Below are positions 37,301 to 45,151 of a stretch of DNA of 64,000 bases, piece by piece (position 1 is the stretch's first letter; the number at the start of each line of letters is the position of its first letter). The stretch lies in contig NZ_CP045652.1 in the NCBI RefSeq assembly GCF_009557615.1, forward strand, positions 3,472,001 through 3,536,000. Direction: 5' to 3'. A model generated the notes under the pieces. It ran no database searches. It was given only the letters and a program-made list of their open reading frames with translations, and was not told the DNA's origin. The position numbers were made by a program, and so were the translations under genes. This stretch comes from Sphingobacteruim zhuxiongii. GTDB taxonomy: Bacteria; Bacteroidota; Bacteroidia; Sphingobacteriales; Sphingobacteriaceae.

Positions 37301-37840
37301 GTTTGCAGATCCCAAACCACGAACACGGATACCCATATCCACACCAGGTTGACCATCAACCGCTGATACTTGAATACCTGGAGCTGCGCCTTCTAACGCT
37401 CTACTCACAGTCGAATTGGATTGAAGTGATAATGCTTTCGAGTCGATTTGCGAAACCGACCCCGTTAAGTCACGCTTCTTTTGCGTGCCATAGGCTACAA
37501 CTACAACTTCCTCGAGTTCAGACTCATCTTCCGATAACTGAACGGTAATATTGGATTGAGATCCAACTGTAATTGTTTTCTTCGTATAACCCACGTATTG
37601 AAAGGTTAAAGTTGAATTGTTTCTGGTTCCAATTTCGAATGTACCATCAGAAGCTGTTGATGCGGCATTCTTCGTGGCAGCGTCGGAAATGGATACCCCC
37701 GCTAATGCGGAACCCGTTGCAGCGTCTACAACAGTACCCCGGATCACTCTATCCGTCTGAGCCATAGTCATGTTAGTGGAAAACATGATGAGTAAACTCA
37801 AAACAAAAGAGCAATACCTGCTTAATTTAGATTTACACAT
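34364..37840 (-). CDS. susC: SusC/RagA-family TonB-dependent transporter
   Basis: The 1158-residue outer-membrane protein has a signal peptide to about residue 28 (FSTNMTMAQ). A carboxypeptidase-regulatory-like domain follows (RVIRGTVVDAATGSALAGVSI), then the TonB box region EEVVVVAYGTQKKRD at about 110-124, a plug (DLTGSVSQ to GANGVVLITTKKG) and a 22-strand barrel ending in the C-terminal aromatic NLEF. It has no N-terminal STN signalling domain, so it is not an anti-sigma-coupled transducer. It imports oligosaccharides captured by SusD. It is the first gene of its transcript, since a terminator separates it from the upstream kinase gene. Confidence 0.96.
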   Translation of the reverse strand: MCKSKLSRYCSFVLSLLIMFSTNMTMAQTDRVIRGTVVDAATGSALAGVSISDAATKNAASTASDGTFEIGTRNNSTLTFQYVGYTKKTITVGSQSNITVQLSEDESELEEVVVVAYGTQKKRDLTGSVSQIDSKALSLQSNSTVSRALEGAAPGIQVSAVDGQPGVDMGIRVRGLGSANQNTSGALVVIDGVPAQNENPLASISPKDIENVTILKDAASTALYGSRGANGVVLITTKKGVKGTPRIAFEGKMGMNQVGPYQFDKISDPKDIYEFAWLSIYNSVRYGVNGSGRAQNYTTNVQNPNMSHEDAAEFASKHIFDYTGSMTDFKANNLGNWMLYNVPGAVYTPTGSGANASSTMTGAYLVNTDGKLNPNANLLYNETYDSHLLENRTRQEYNVSASGGSDKIDYFISGGYLEDPSYIRGSSFKRYNGRANVNAQVYDWLKIGANVGYANRDTQSPATRFGRNAGSAVSNVFRFINGQNPLTQIYARDQNGNIIQENGQNKVHVKQGDTWSPVGPTAAALSTTNIFTVLDNDIDKRVSDDWNTRVYGNVNFLNDFTFTANFSLDKFNDIRTRYWNSESGQSAGVGAFGKVFSNVTIMNAQQLLNYNKTIGSHSIEALLGHEYDSYQFETINYRSSYSLIDNFPSYANYVGRYDGGTFANPGGGIDTRRMESYFARGNYNYADKYFAQVSVRRDGSSKFKLKDKRWGTFWSVGGGWRINAEDFMANTSSWLDNLKVRASYGVIGNQNGISNYSGYQTWGFSAVYQTSNSGVGLPASYVLNQNAYVNDQLTWEKVNTFDAGLDLGFFNRVRLTLDYYNRTTTNGIWSQPISYSKGQSSISTNTARLNNSGFEVDLSVDVIKNENLTWTLATNGTHYKTILKEVPPGVGSAALNGDWTGSVEGWSAAGTGGSGNIAYLRGIDKDYFNMYLFKYAGVDQSSGLPMFYHQVTEADLSAGLFSGSKVGESVATADYSKASRYEMGSAVPKWIGGFSTSLRYKNFDLYGAFAYQLGGKFLSTEYANSLYVSENPAKALSAELIGDTWTPENTGAKFPMVMYGNANGNGSTFGSWMYSDMALFNASYLNFKNITIGYTVPERLLGKSKIKKLRVYASGDNMFMLTSHSGIDPRMSLVGGWEVGAYSYPTMRTFSGGVNLEF

Positions 37841-38104
37841 AGTTGTTGATATTGATTAATAACTTGATTATCAAATATCATTTTTTTAGGGGAAAAAACC
37901 ATCCTGTTGCATCCTGTATCGTTTTAGCAAAGAGTTAGCGAATAATTAACAGTATTGTTGATTGTCAACAGAAATTAAATTCTGAGGGGGAAAAATAAGC
38001 CCTAGACTAATTGCTAATTTTCAATTATTCACAATAGGAGAATAATCAATTATTAAAAAAGAAAAATAAGTGATAAATATTTAAAAAAAAAGTGAAGATT
38101 GTTT
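37841..38104. promoter_or_regulatory. Upstream region of susC
   Basis: No gene lies here. The AT-rich region must hold the susC promoter, but no exact minus-strand TAnnTTTG was seen. A 15-nt palindrome TGTTGA-TTG-TCAACA at about 37956-37970 and a second repeat ATTATTC-N9-GAATAAT at about 38024-38046 are candidate regulator sites about 115 and 185 nt before the start codon. Confidence 0.4.
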
Positions 38105-38134
38105 AAAAAAGCTAGTCCAGCGACTAGCTTTTTT
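38105..38134 (-). terminator. Terminator between the kinase gene and susC
   Basis: A 13-bp perfect stem (AAAAAAGCTAGTC with GACTAGCTTTTTT, 4-nt loop) is followed on the minus strand by a T-run. It ends the rhamnose operon about 100 nt past the kinase stop and insulates it from the susC transcript. Confidence 0.85.
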
Positions 38135-38231
38135 TGTCATTGAGGTTGGTTGATCACCTTTTGATGATGATCTGATCGAAAGACTCGATCATCAGTTGAA
38201 CTTGAAAGGATTTATTTTTCACTAAGTACTA

Positions 38232-39587
38232 TTATGCCCTAAAGAACCTAATTTCGATTAAGTCATTAGGTACAGGTTGTTGATTCCAATGCTCATGAAT
38301 TACTAGCGCCGCGCCTATTGCTGTCGCTTGTGCCATAGAAGCCGCATACACTTCCATTTCCGGGAATTCATGTGCTAGTAAATTCATGTAAATGTTATTC
38401 TTACTAAATCCGCCATCGACGAAAATTCGTGTAGTTTTCTTCCCTGCTTGTATCAGCTTTGTTGAAACCACTTGTGCTTTGATCAAATGTAGAATCAATG
38501 CATGATACGCGATTTCAAAATCTGCATATTGCCCTAAATCAAGCTTTCCAAACGCATCAAGTTCAACATCAACAGGCTTGCTTTCCAATTCTTTAACGAT
38601 GTCCCAGTTGATCTCCATGTGTTTAAATCTGGCAGTGGTCACATCAAAATGATCGGCGATTCTTTTCGATTGAATTTCATGCTCTTGTCCTGCGAATAAA
38701 CGCGACGCTTTCACATGTTTGCCTTGAAAAGAGAGATAAAATAAACAGTCACTCTCAAGTTCAGATTTTGTTAAAGGTTGATCATTGAAAGGATTTATCG
38801 AAATACACCAAGTACCCGTTGATATTAGAATAAAGGGTTCATGGAAATTCAATAAATACGGGATTAATGCCGAAGAACTATCGTGTAGTCCGACACCGAT
38901 CTTAAAAGTACTTCCAGGAAATGTTGCAGGAAACACCGCCGATGCGTCTACTATCGGTGCTAATTTTTTATCGATCTTCTCGTCTTTTACCCATTGATGG
39001 TAGTCATGCTTATTATAATCCCAAAGAGCTGTGTGACAGCCTATGCTGGTCATATCTGAATAAGCTTTTCCTGATAATAAGAAACTTAAATATTGCGGTA
39101 GATGTAGGGCATATTTAGTTTTCTCAAAAACTTCTTTTTGTTCGTTTTTCAGCCTATAGACTTGTAATCCCGAGTTTAAGCTTCCTAAGGATGGCGACGC
39201 CGTATCTAAGCTAAATTGTTCAAGGCCTCCATACTTCTTGTGTAAAGGAGTCGAAAGTGCCTCTGGATATTCTTTTAAGTAATTGTAAAGTGGTGCCAAT
39301 GGACGTCCATCCTCGTCTATATAAACGAAGCTCGCACCATAGGAAGTAAAATTGATGGCTTTAACATCAAATTCCTCTCTACGAAAAATCTCATGCAACG
39401 AGTCAAACACCGATAATCGTAAGCTCTCCAAGTTTTCACAAGGATCGCCGTCTTCATCCAATGTTTCTAAGAAACGCGCAGATTTCTCATATACAATTTG
39501 ATAGTGTTCATCAAATAAGAACAACTTCTTATTCGTTTTTCCCACATCAAATATGGCTATTACCGGTTTGCGTGTTTTTCCCCTCAT
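38232..39587 (-). CDS. FGGY-family carbohydrate kinase, probable L-rhamnulokinase
   Basis: The 451-residue protein has the FGGY kinase fold: a phosphate-1 motif IAIFDVGKTNKKLFLFD near the N-terminus with D14, a sugar-site TSYGASFVYIDEDG, GVGLHDSSSALIPY with the catalytic-type Asp, and an ATP-site FVDGGFSKNNIYMNLLA. It would phosphorylate L-rhamnulose made by the neighbouring isomerase, giving rhamnulose 1-phosphate for the aldolase. It diverges from E. coli RhaB in sequence, so the assignment rests mainly on context. It lies 8 nt after the isomerase gene and ends the operon before a terminator. Confidence 0.85.
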   Translation of the reverse strand: MRGKTRKPVIAIFDVGKTNKKLFLFDEHYQIVYEKSARFLETLDEDGDPCENLESLRLSVFDSLHEIFRREEFDVKAINFTSYGASFVYIDEDGRPLAPLYNYLKEYPEALSTPLHKKYGGLEQFSLDTASPSLGSLNSGLQVYRLKNEQKEVFEKTKYALHLPQYLSFLLSGKAYSDMTSIGCHTALWDYNKHDYHQWVKDEKIDKKLAPIVDASAVFPATFPGSTFKIGVGLHDSSSALIPYLLNFHEPFILISTGTWCISINPFNDQPLTKSELESDCLFYLSFQGKHVKASRLFAGQEHEIQSKRIADHFDVTTARFKHMEINWDIVKELESKPVDVELDAFGKLDLGQYADFEIAYHALILHLIKAQVVSTKLIQAGKKTTRIFVDGGFSKNNIYMNLLAHEFPEMEVYAASMAQATAIGAALVIHEHWNQQPVPNDLIEIRFFRA

Positions 39588-39595
39588 ACACTTGT

Positions 39596-40870
39596 TTATA
39601 AACCGGTTGCTACCGTATTGTCACCACGTTCTTTAATTAGTTCCTCACGTACTGAAAGCTCATTGTATAAACCTATAGGATCCAATGCTGCACCATCACG
39701 TAACCTTGCCTCGGCAACTATAGCACGTAAATCTGTGCGAAATGCATCTTGTAAAATCTGCTGAGCTTTAACAATATCGTTATCACGTTGCGCTTCTTTT
39801 AACGCCACTCGATCAACTAAAAGAGCCTGCGCATATGCGATCATGATGGCATCTACAGACTGTAATAAGTCCACCAAAGGATCTTTCAAGTTATGTGAAG
39901 CGTCAATCATCCAACCTAAACCCGTTGCATGATCCAATCCGCTGGCGTCCATGCCTTCGACAAGTTCATTGAAGATTAAAAACAACTGATATGGCTTAAT
40001 GCTACCCGCCGTCAAATCATCGTCAGCGTACTTACTATCATTGAAATGGAATCCACCCAATTTACCTTCCATTAATAATAGAGAAACGATTTGCTCAATA
40101 TTAGCATTCGGTAAATGGTGACCTAAATCAACCAACGTATAGGCCTTAGAACCTAATTTTGTAGCTAGTAAAAGTGATTGTCCCCAGTCTCCAATGGTCA
40201 TGGAATAAAAGTGAGGCTCGAAAGCTTTGTATTCTACAAAAAGCTTCCAATCTTCCGGAAGATGAGCATAAATTTCCTTCAAACTCTCCAAGGTATTTTG
40301 GAATGCTTCGCGGAAATTCAATTGACCAGGAAACGAAGAACCATCTGCCAACCAAACGGTTAAAGCTTTAGAACCTAATGCAATACCATGATTAATGACA
40401 TCAATATTATGTTGAACGGCTTGTTTACGCACTTTAGGGTCAACATGATGTAAAGAACCAAACTTATAGCTGTGCTCTTGTCCTTCTTGATCTTGAAATG
40501 TATTTGAATTTACCGCATCAAATTGCAGCCCATAGCTTGACGCTAATGACTTAATTTGCTCGGCATTTTGAGGGATGTCCCAAGGAATGTGCAATGAAAT
40601 AGCACCACTAGAGCGATTTAAGGCGTGTAGTAAGCCAACGTCCTCAATCTTTTGTTCTAAGTTACCAGGTTCGCCTTTTCCGGAGAATCGTCCAAATCTA
40701 GTGCCGCCTGTACCTAACGCCCAACTTGGAATGGCAATTTGGAATTGTTGTAACTTATTGATAATTGATTCCACCTCTGAGATATCCTCAGAAATATAAT
40801 CAAATGCTCGTTTATGTTTCGCTGCTAATCTATTATTATGCTGTTCTATTTGTTCTTTCTCTATTCTCAT
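39596..40870 (-). CDS. rhaI: L-rhamnose isomerase, RhaI-type
   Basis: The protein (424 aa) is a TIM-barrel aldose isomerase of the RhaI type, not homologous in detail to E. coli RhaA. Features seen are LGTGGTRFGRFSGKGEPG near the N-terminus, ISLHIPWDIPQN, FVEYKAFEPHFYS, YTLVDLGHHLPNANIEQI with metal-site Asp/His, and GFHFNDSKYADDDL. It interconverts L-rhamnose and L-rhamnulose. The order aldolase-isomerase-kinase with RhaT ahead makes the substrate assignment firm. A perfect hairpin at 40890-40919 separates it from the aldolase gene. Confidence 0.9.
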   Translation of the reverse strand: MRIEKEQIEQHNNRLAAKHKRAFDYISEDISEVESIINKLQQFQIAIPSWALGTGGTRFGRFSGKGEPGNLEQKIEDVGLLHALNRSSGAISLHIPWDIPQNAEQIKSLASSYGLQFDAVNSNTFQDQEGQEHSYKFGSLHHVDPKVRKQAVQHNIDVINHGIALGSKALTVWLADGSSFPGQLNFREAFQNTLESLKEIYAHLPEDWKLFVEYKAFEPHFYSMTIGDWGQSLLLATKLGSKAYTLVDLGHHLPNANIEQIVSLLLMEGKLGGFHFNDSKYADDDLTAGSIKPYQLFLIFNELVEGMDASGLDHATGLGWMIDASHNLKDPLVDLLQSVDAIMIAYAQALLVDRVALKEAQRDNDIVKAQQILQDAFRTDLRAIVAEARLRDGAALDPIGLYNELSVREELIKERGDNTVATGL

Positions 40871-40889
40871 CGCTTCAGCTTTAAATAAT

Positions 40890-40919
40890 CAAGGAGTATA
40901 GCAAGTGCTATACTCCTTG
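40890..40919 (-). other. Perfect RNA hairpin between aldolase and isomerase genes
   Basis: A 14-bp perfect stem (CAAGGAGTATAGCA and its reverse complement around AG) fills the 60-nt gap. The minus-strand tail is GATTATTT, not a proper T-run. It probably marks an mRNA processing or partial termination point within the rhamnose operon. Confidence 0.65.
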
Positions 40920-40930
40920 CAAATATCATA

Positions 40931-43039
40931 TTATCTTACGAATGACATGGCAACGCCGCCATCTACATTCAATACATTTCCAGTCGATTTGTTTAGCAAA
41001 CCTCCGACAAACGCGAAGCATGCATTAGCGATATCTTCTGGAAGAATTATCTCATTTAATAAAGTACGTTTTGCGTAATATGCTGGTAATTCTTCGACTG
41101 TTACGCCATAAGCTTTAGCTCTACCTTCAGCCCATCCGCCAGCCCAGATATTACTATCTGAAATTACAGCATCTGGATTTACAACATTAACACGAATCTT
41201 TGCTGCACCCAACTCTGCCGCATTTAATCTGCTTAAATGCAATTGAGCAGCTTTAGCACTTCCATATCCCGCATTGTTCGGACCACTTACCAGAGCGTTT
41301 TTACTAACAATATTCAAGATATCGCCACCAACGCTTTGTGCTTTCATGATTTTAACGGCTCCTTGGGTCACAAAGAACTGTCCCTTTACTAACACATTGT
41401 ATAATAAATCTAAGTCTTTTTGCGAATGATCTTCAATAGATTTCGAGATTGATAATCCTGCATTGTTTACAACGATATCTATACCTCCAAACGCTAAGCT
41501 AGCTTTTTCAAAAGCTTTCTGAATTTGCTCTTCATTGGTCACGTCTAAAGATACTGAAACAACATTATCTCTACCAAAAAGACCAACAAACTCCTCTTCA
41601 GCTCCTGCTAAACGTTCAGCATTCATATCGTTTAAAACCACAACAGCGCCTTCGTTTGCAAATTTCTTCGCGATCGCTTTTCCGATTCCACCAGCACTAC
41701 CTGTAACCAACGCAATCTTTCCAGACAATGCTTTTGGTTTTGGCATACGTTGAAGTTTAGCTTCTTCTAGCAACCAATATTCAATATTGAATGCCTCTTG
41801 ACGCGGCAACGAAGTATATTGACTCACTGCCTCTGAACCTTTCATCACATTGATGGCATTGGTATAAAATTCCGCGGCAACGCGTGCTGTTTGTTTATCT
41901 TTAGCAAAGGCAAACATCCCTACTCCAGGATAGATAATGATAACTGGATTTCTATCGCGAATTGCAGGACTATTTGGGTGCTTACACGTTTCATAATACT
42001 CCGTATACATCGCTCTATATTCTTCGAAAAGCGGTGTAATTTTTTCTCGAATGGCTTCCAAATCACTTAGATCCTCGTTCTTATCTAAATTCAGAATAAG
42101 CGGTTGAATCTTCGTACGAAGGAAGTGATCCGGACAACTTGTACCCAATGGCGCAAGTTTCTCTAAATCATTGGAATTGATGTATTCCAACACACGTGAA
42201 TCATCTGTAAAATGGCCTATCATGTGGCGTTCGCTAGAACAAAATCCTCTCAAGATTGGCGCTAATTTAGCAGCTTGTGCTTGACGATCTGTTTCACTTA
42301 GGCTTTCAACTTTTTGACCTCCAAAAACTGGACGTGATTTTCCAAAGTTTTCTTCTAAATAAGTTGCGCAAACTTCGATTACATCCAAAGAATTTACATA
42401 GCTCTCGTAAGCCGTGTCTCCCCAAGTAAATAAACCATGAGAACCAAGCATAATGCCTCGTATTCCTGGGTTCTCTTCAAGACATGCTCTCAATTGTAAA
42501 CCTAAATCGAAACCAGGTTTTTGCCAATCTACCCAGCCGATTGTTCCATTGAATAAATCTTTTGTTATTTGCTTTCCATCCTTTGCTGCAGCAATCGCAA
42601 TTGCCGCGTCAGGATGCAAGTGATCTATATGCTTAAATGGCAAGAAACCATGCAAAGGAGTATCGATTGAAGGAGCTTTTGAATTGAGATCAAAAATGCA
42701 GTGATTAAATAACTCCACCATTTCGTCCTCATGTTCAATACCACGATAGACATTCTCCAGATTACGAAGACGATCGACGTATAAGGCAGCCAATCCGGAC
42801 TTCTTCAAGGTACCGATATCACCACCAGAACCTTTAATCCACATGACTTCAACTTCCTCACCTGTCAACGGATCTTTATCCATCACTTTGCAAGAGGTAT
42901 TTCCACCACCATAGTTCGTAATTCTCAAATCTGAACCTAACAGATTTGAACGGTATAACAATAATGCAACCTCATCACCTTCAAGTGATTTTGCTTGCTC
43001 ATCGTTCCACAAATAGTTGACGTGCTTGTATGTTTTCAC
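40931..43039 (-). CDS. Bifunctional rhamnulose-1-phosphate aldolase/lactaldehyde dehydrogenase
   Basis: This is a fusion of 702 residues. The N-terminal class II aldolase (about 20-400) has metal-site HIDHLHPDAA (H140, H142), H201 in MLGSHGLFTWG, and the phosphate-binding NYGGGNTS. The C-terminal short-chain dehydrogenase (about 435-702) has VTGSAGGIG at 445-453 and YGSAK with Y592 and K596. The aldolase splits rhamnulose 1-phosphate to DHAP and L-lactaldehyde, and the dehydrogenase domain oxidises lactaldehyde to lactate. The start codon is GTG, supported by AGGAAA just upstream. The gene follows rhaT by 22 nt. Fused enzymes of this type are known in several phyla. Confidence 0.93.
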   Translation of the reverse strand: MKTYKHVNYLWNDEQAKSLEGDEVALLLYRSNLLGSDLRITNYGGGNTSCKVMDKDPLTGEEVEVMWIKGSGGDIGTLKKSGLAALYVDRLRNLENVYRGIEHEDEMVELFNHCIFDLNSKAPSIDTPLHGFLPFKHIDHLHPDAAIAIAAAKDGKQITKDLFNGTIGWVDWQKPGFDLGLQLRACLEENPGIRGIMLGSHGLFTWGDTAYESYVNSLDVIEVCATYLEENFGKSRPVFGGQKVESLSETDRQAQAAKLAPILRGFCSSERHMIGHFTDDSRVLEYINSNDLEKLAPLGTSCPDHFLRTKIQPLILNLDKNEDLSDLEAIREKITPLFEEYRAMYTEYYETCKHPNSPAIRDRNPVIIIYPGVGMFAFAKDKQTARVAAEFYTNAINVMKGSEAVSQYTSLPRQEAFNIEYWLLEEAKLQRMPKPKALSGKIALVTGSAGGIGKAIAKKFANEGAVVVLNDMNAERLAGAEEEFVGLFGRDNVVSVSLDVTNEEQIQKAFEKASLAFGGIDIVVNNAGLSISKSIEDHSQKDLDLLYNVLVKGQFFVTQGAVKIMKAQSVGGDILNIVSKNALVSGPNNAGYGSAKAAQLHLSRLNAAELGAAKIRVNVVNPDAVISDSNIWAGGWAEGRAKAYGVTVEELPAYYAKRTLLNEIILPEDIANACFAFVGGLLNKSTGNVLNVDGGVAMSFVR

Positions 43040-43061
43040 TTTCCTAAGTTTTTAAATTTTT

Positions 43062-44135
43062 CTATTCTAACGTTTTTGCAAAACCCACAATGCAAATCGA
43101 TAGAATGATGGTTAAAATTCCAGCAATAATGGAAGTATAAGTGGGTTTACTTACACCCTTCCATTCTTTCAAAGCAACACCCCAAGCATTGGATATCAAT
43201 ATGATAAAGGCCATGTGTAAGATCCAAGAACTCGCCCCGTTCCCTAATCTACTCTCGCCCATACCATAGAAGAAGAATTGCAAGTACCAAGTTGTTCCAG
43301 CAACGGCACAAAGCAATAAGTTCTTTCCAATTGGAGATGTTGTATTGGTATAATCTTTATATGTTTTGTTCTTTAATAATAAATATGCACACCACAGAAA
43401 GTTGGTACAAAAGCCTCCCCATAGAATCACAATGTAGGTCACATTGTTTTGATAGAGAAACTCACCCTGACCAGGGTTTGCGGCTTTCCAGATTTGATTC
43501 GCGACTTCTGCCATTGGCTTACCTGCCTCAATTCCGAAATTGAAGCATGCACTTAATACCCCTGACACAATTGCTACAACAATACCTAATCCAAATTTAT
43601 ACTCAGACTGCGCTTCTTCAGATAGAGTCCCAAGTCCTTTTTCTTTCAGCATACCTGCCTTTCCACAGAGACAAATCCCAACAACACAGACCAATAAACC
43701 AATCATAACACATATGCCTGCATTCTCCGTAAAAAAGTAGTCTATACCATGCTTCCCCTCTGCCTTATTAAAAAAATAATAAATAGCAGGCATCAATGCC
43801 CCAAACACCATACTTAAACCTAGTATGATACTGCTCCCCAGTGAAACGCCTAGATACCTAACGCCGAGGCCGTAGGTCAATCCACCTATCCCCCAGAGAA
43901 CACCGAATAGAAATGTATATCCTAGAATTGAACTGCTACTTTGCGAAATGATTTCTGCAAAATTTGGAATCGTTAACCATGCCGCGATCGGCGGAACAAT
44001 GATCCAAGAGAACAAGCCTCCTAAGATCCACATTGATTCCCAAGACCAGCCTTTTACCTTCTTGTAGGGAACATAAAAACTTCCTGATGCAAATCCTCCA
44101 ATAAAATGAAATAAAACACCCGCAATTGCATTCAT
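43062..44135 (-). CDS. rhaT: L-rhamnose:proton symporter RhaT
   Basis: The 357-residue inner-membrane protein has about ten hydrophobic segments and the RhaT signature at its start (GVLFHFIGGFASGSFYVPYKKVKGWSWES). GGLTYGLGVRYLGVSLGSSI and QFFFYGMGESRLG follow. It brings L-rhamnose from the periplasm into the cytoplasm with a proton. It is the first gene of the operon rhaT-aldolase/dehydrogenase-rhaI-kinase, which completes the path from periplasmic rhamnose to DHAP and lactate. Confidence 0.95.
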   Translation of the reverse strand: MNAIAGVLFHFIGGFASGSFYVPYKKVKGWSWESMWILGGLFSWIIVPPIAAWLTIPNFAEIISQSSSSILGYTFLFGVLWGIGGLTYGLGVRYLGVSLGSSIILGLSMVFGALMPAIYYFFNKAEGKHGIDYFFTENAGICVMIGLLVCVVGICLCGKAGMLKEKGLGTLSEEAQSEYKFGLGIVVAIVSGVLSACFNFGIEAGKPMAEVANQIWKAANPGQGEFLYQNNVTYIVILWGGFCTNFLWCAYLLLKNKTYKDYTNTTSPIGKNLLLCAVAGTTWYLQFFFYGMGESRLGNGASSWILHMAFIILISNAWGVALKEWKGVSKPTYTSIIAGILTIILSICIVGFAKTLE

Positions 44136-44443
44136 ATAGTACTCTTAAATATTCGATATAGGTTTCTAATTAAATCGAAGATATTTCAAAAAATAGGTTT
44201 AACTGTTATGTACTGTCATGCCAAGAAGTAAAAATGGGACCGTTTGCAGTGCAAAAAAAAGAAGCAAAGAAGTAAAACGCTTTAGTATAATATCGGAGGT
44301 ATAATTTAGGTTTGGCGAGTGGAAATACAAAACCTAACCCCTCATGCTCATTGGATATTATGTCATTAAATTTTAGCGCTCAAAGGTTTAAAAGAAATAT
44401 ATGCACAGCAGATTTTTCTTACGAATTCGCTGAACGCCCTTAC
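44136..44443. other. Region upstream of rhaT without an established gene
   Basis: The stretch should hold the minus-strand rhaT promoter. On the plus strand a 28-codon frame (44218-44304, beginning MPRSKNGTVCSAKKRSKEV) is very basic and ends before the terminator at 44444; there is no ribosome binding site to support it. A plus-strand small RNA is an alternative. Confidence 0.3.
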
Positions 44444-44488
44444 AATAGATAAGGGTCATCTTCCGACGACCCTTATCTATTTTTTTTC
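44444..44488 (+). terminator. Terminator with plus-strand T-run
   Basis: A 14-bp perfect stem (AATAGATAAGGGTC with its reverse complement, 10-nt loop) is followed on the plus strand by eight T. On the minus strand, where it lies 40 nt past the CoA-transferase B gene, the tail is TGTAAGG, which terminates poorly. The T-run direction fits a plus-strand transcript although no gene is known there. Confidence 0.75.
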
Positions 44489-44519
44489 AATTTATTAAGT
44501 GCTTGTATTTATAGTTTTC

Positions 44520-45149
44520 TCAATAAAATAATTTCCCGCTGGTGTATTGTTTCACGGTATCTATTGAGACGCCCTCATGCAATTCCACTACTTTAAACCC
44601 ACCTTCAGGCAGTATATCAAATACCCCGAACTCAGTTACAATTTTCTTAACACAGCGGACGCCAGTTAATGGCAGTGAACATGCTTTCAACAGTTTCGAT
44701 TCGCCATGTTTATTTACATGCTGCATGGCGACAATTATGTTTTCGGCGCTAGCCACCAAATCCATCGCTCCACCCATTCCTTTTACCATCTTCCCAGGGA
44801 TTTTCCAGTTAGCGATATCACCATTCTCAGAAACTTCCATTGCTCCAAGAATCGTAAGATCAATTTTCCTCGCTCGAATCATCCCGAAACTCATTGCAGA
44901 ATCAAAAATCGCAGAGCCAGGTAAAGTCGTGATGGTTTGCTTTCCAGCATTTATATAATCGGCATCTTCCTCACCTTCATAAGGAAAAGGTCCCATCCCT
45001 AGTAACCCATTCTCACTTTGTAAAACTACTTGCATTCCATCGGGAATATAGTTGGCAACTAAGGTTGGTATTCCTATACCCAAATTCACGTAATATCCGT
45101 CTTTGATTTCCTTAGCAATTCTTTTTGCTATTCCATACTTATCTAGCAT
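44520..45149 (-). CDS. scoB: 3-oxoacid CoA-transferase, subunit B
   Basis: The protein (209 aa) is the beta subunit of succinyl-CoA:3-ketoacid CoA-transferase, with the catalytic Glu46 in LQSENGLLGMGPFPYEG. Also visible are VNLGIGIPTLVANYIPDG and GKMVKGMGGAMDLVA. With the A subunit it moves CoA between succinyl-CoA and acetoacetate, so ketone bodies or amino-acid-derived 3-oxoacids can be used. It starts 2 nt after the thiolase stop. The unusual feature is its separation from subunit A by the thiolase gene. Confidence 0.95.
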   Translation of the reverse strand: MLDKYGIAKRIAKEIKDGYYVNLGIGIPTLVANYIPDGMQVVLQSENGLLGMGPFPYEGEEDADYINAGKQTITTLPGSAIFDSAMSFGMIRARKIDLTILGAMEVSENGDIANWKIPGKMVKGMGGAMDLVASAENIIVAMQHVNKHGESKLLKACSLPLTGVRCVKKIVTEFGVFDILPEGGFKVVELHEGVSIDTVKQYTSGKLFY

Positions 45150-45151
45150 AT

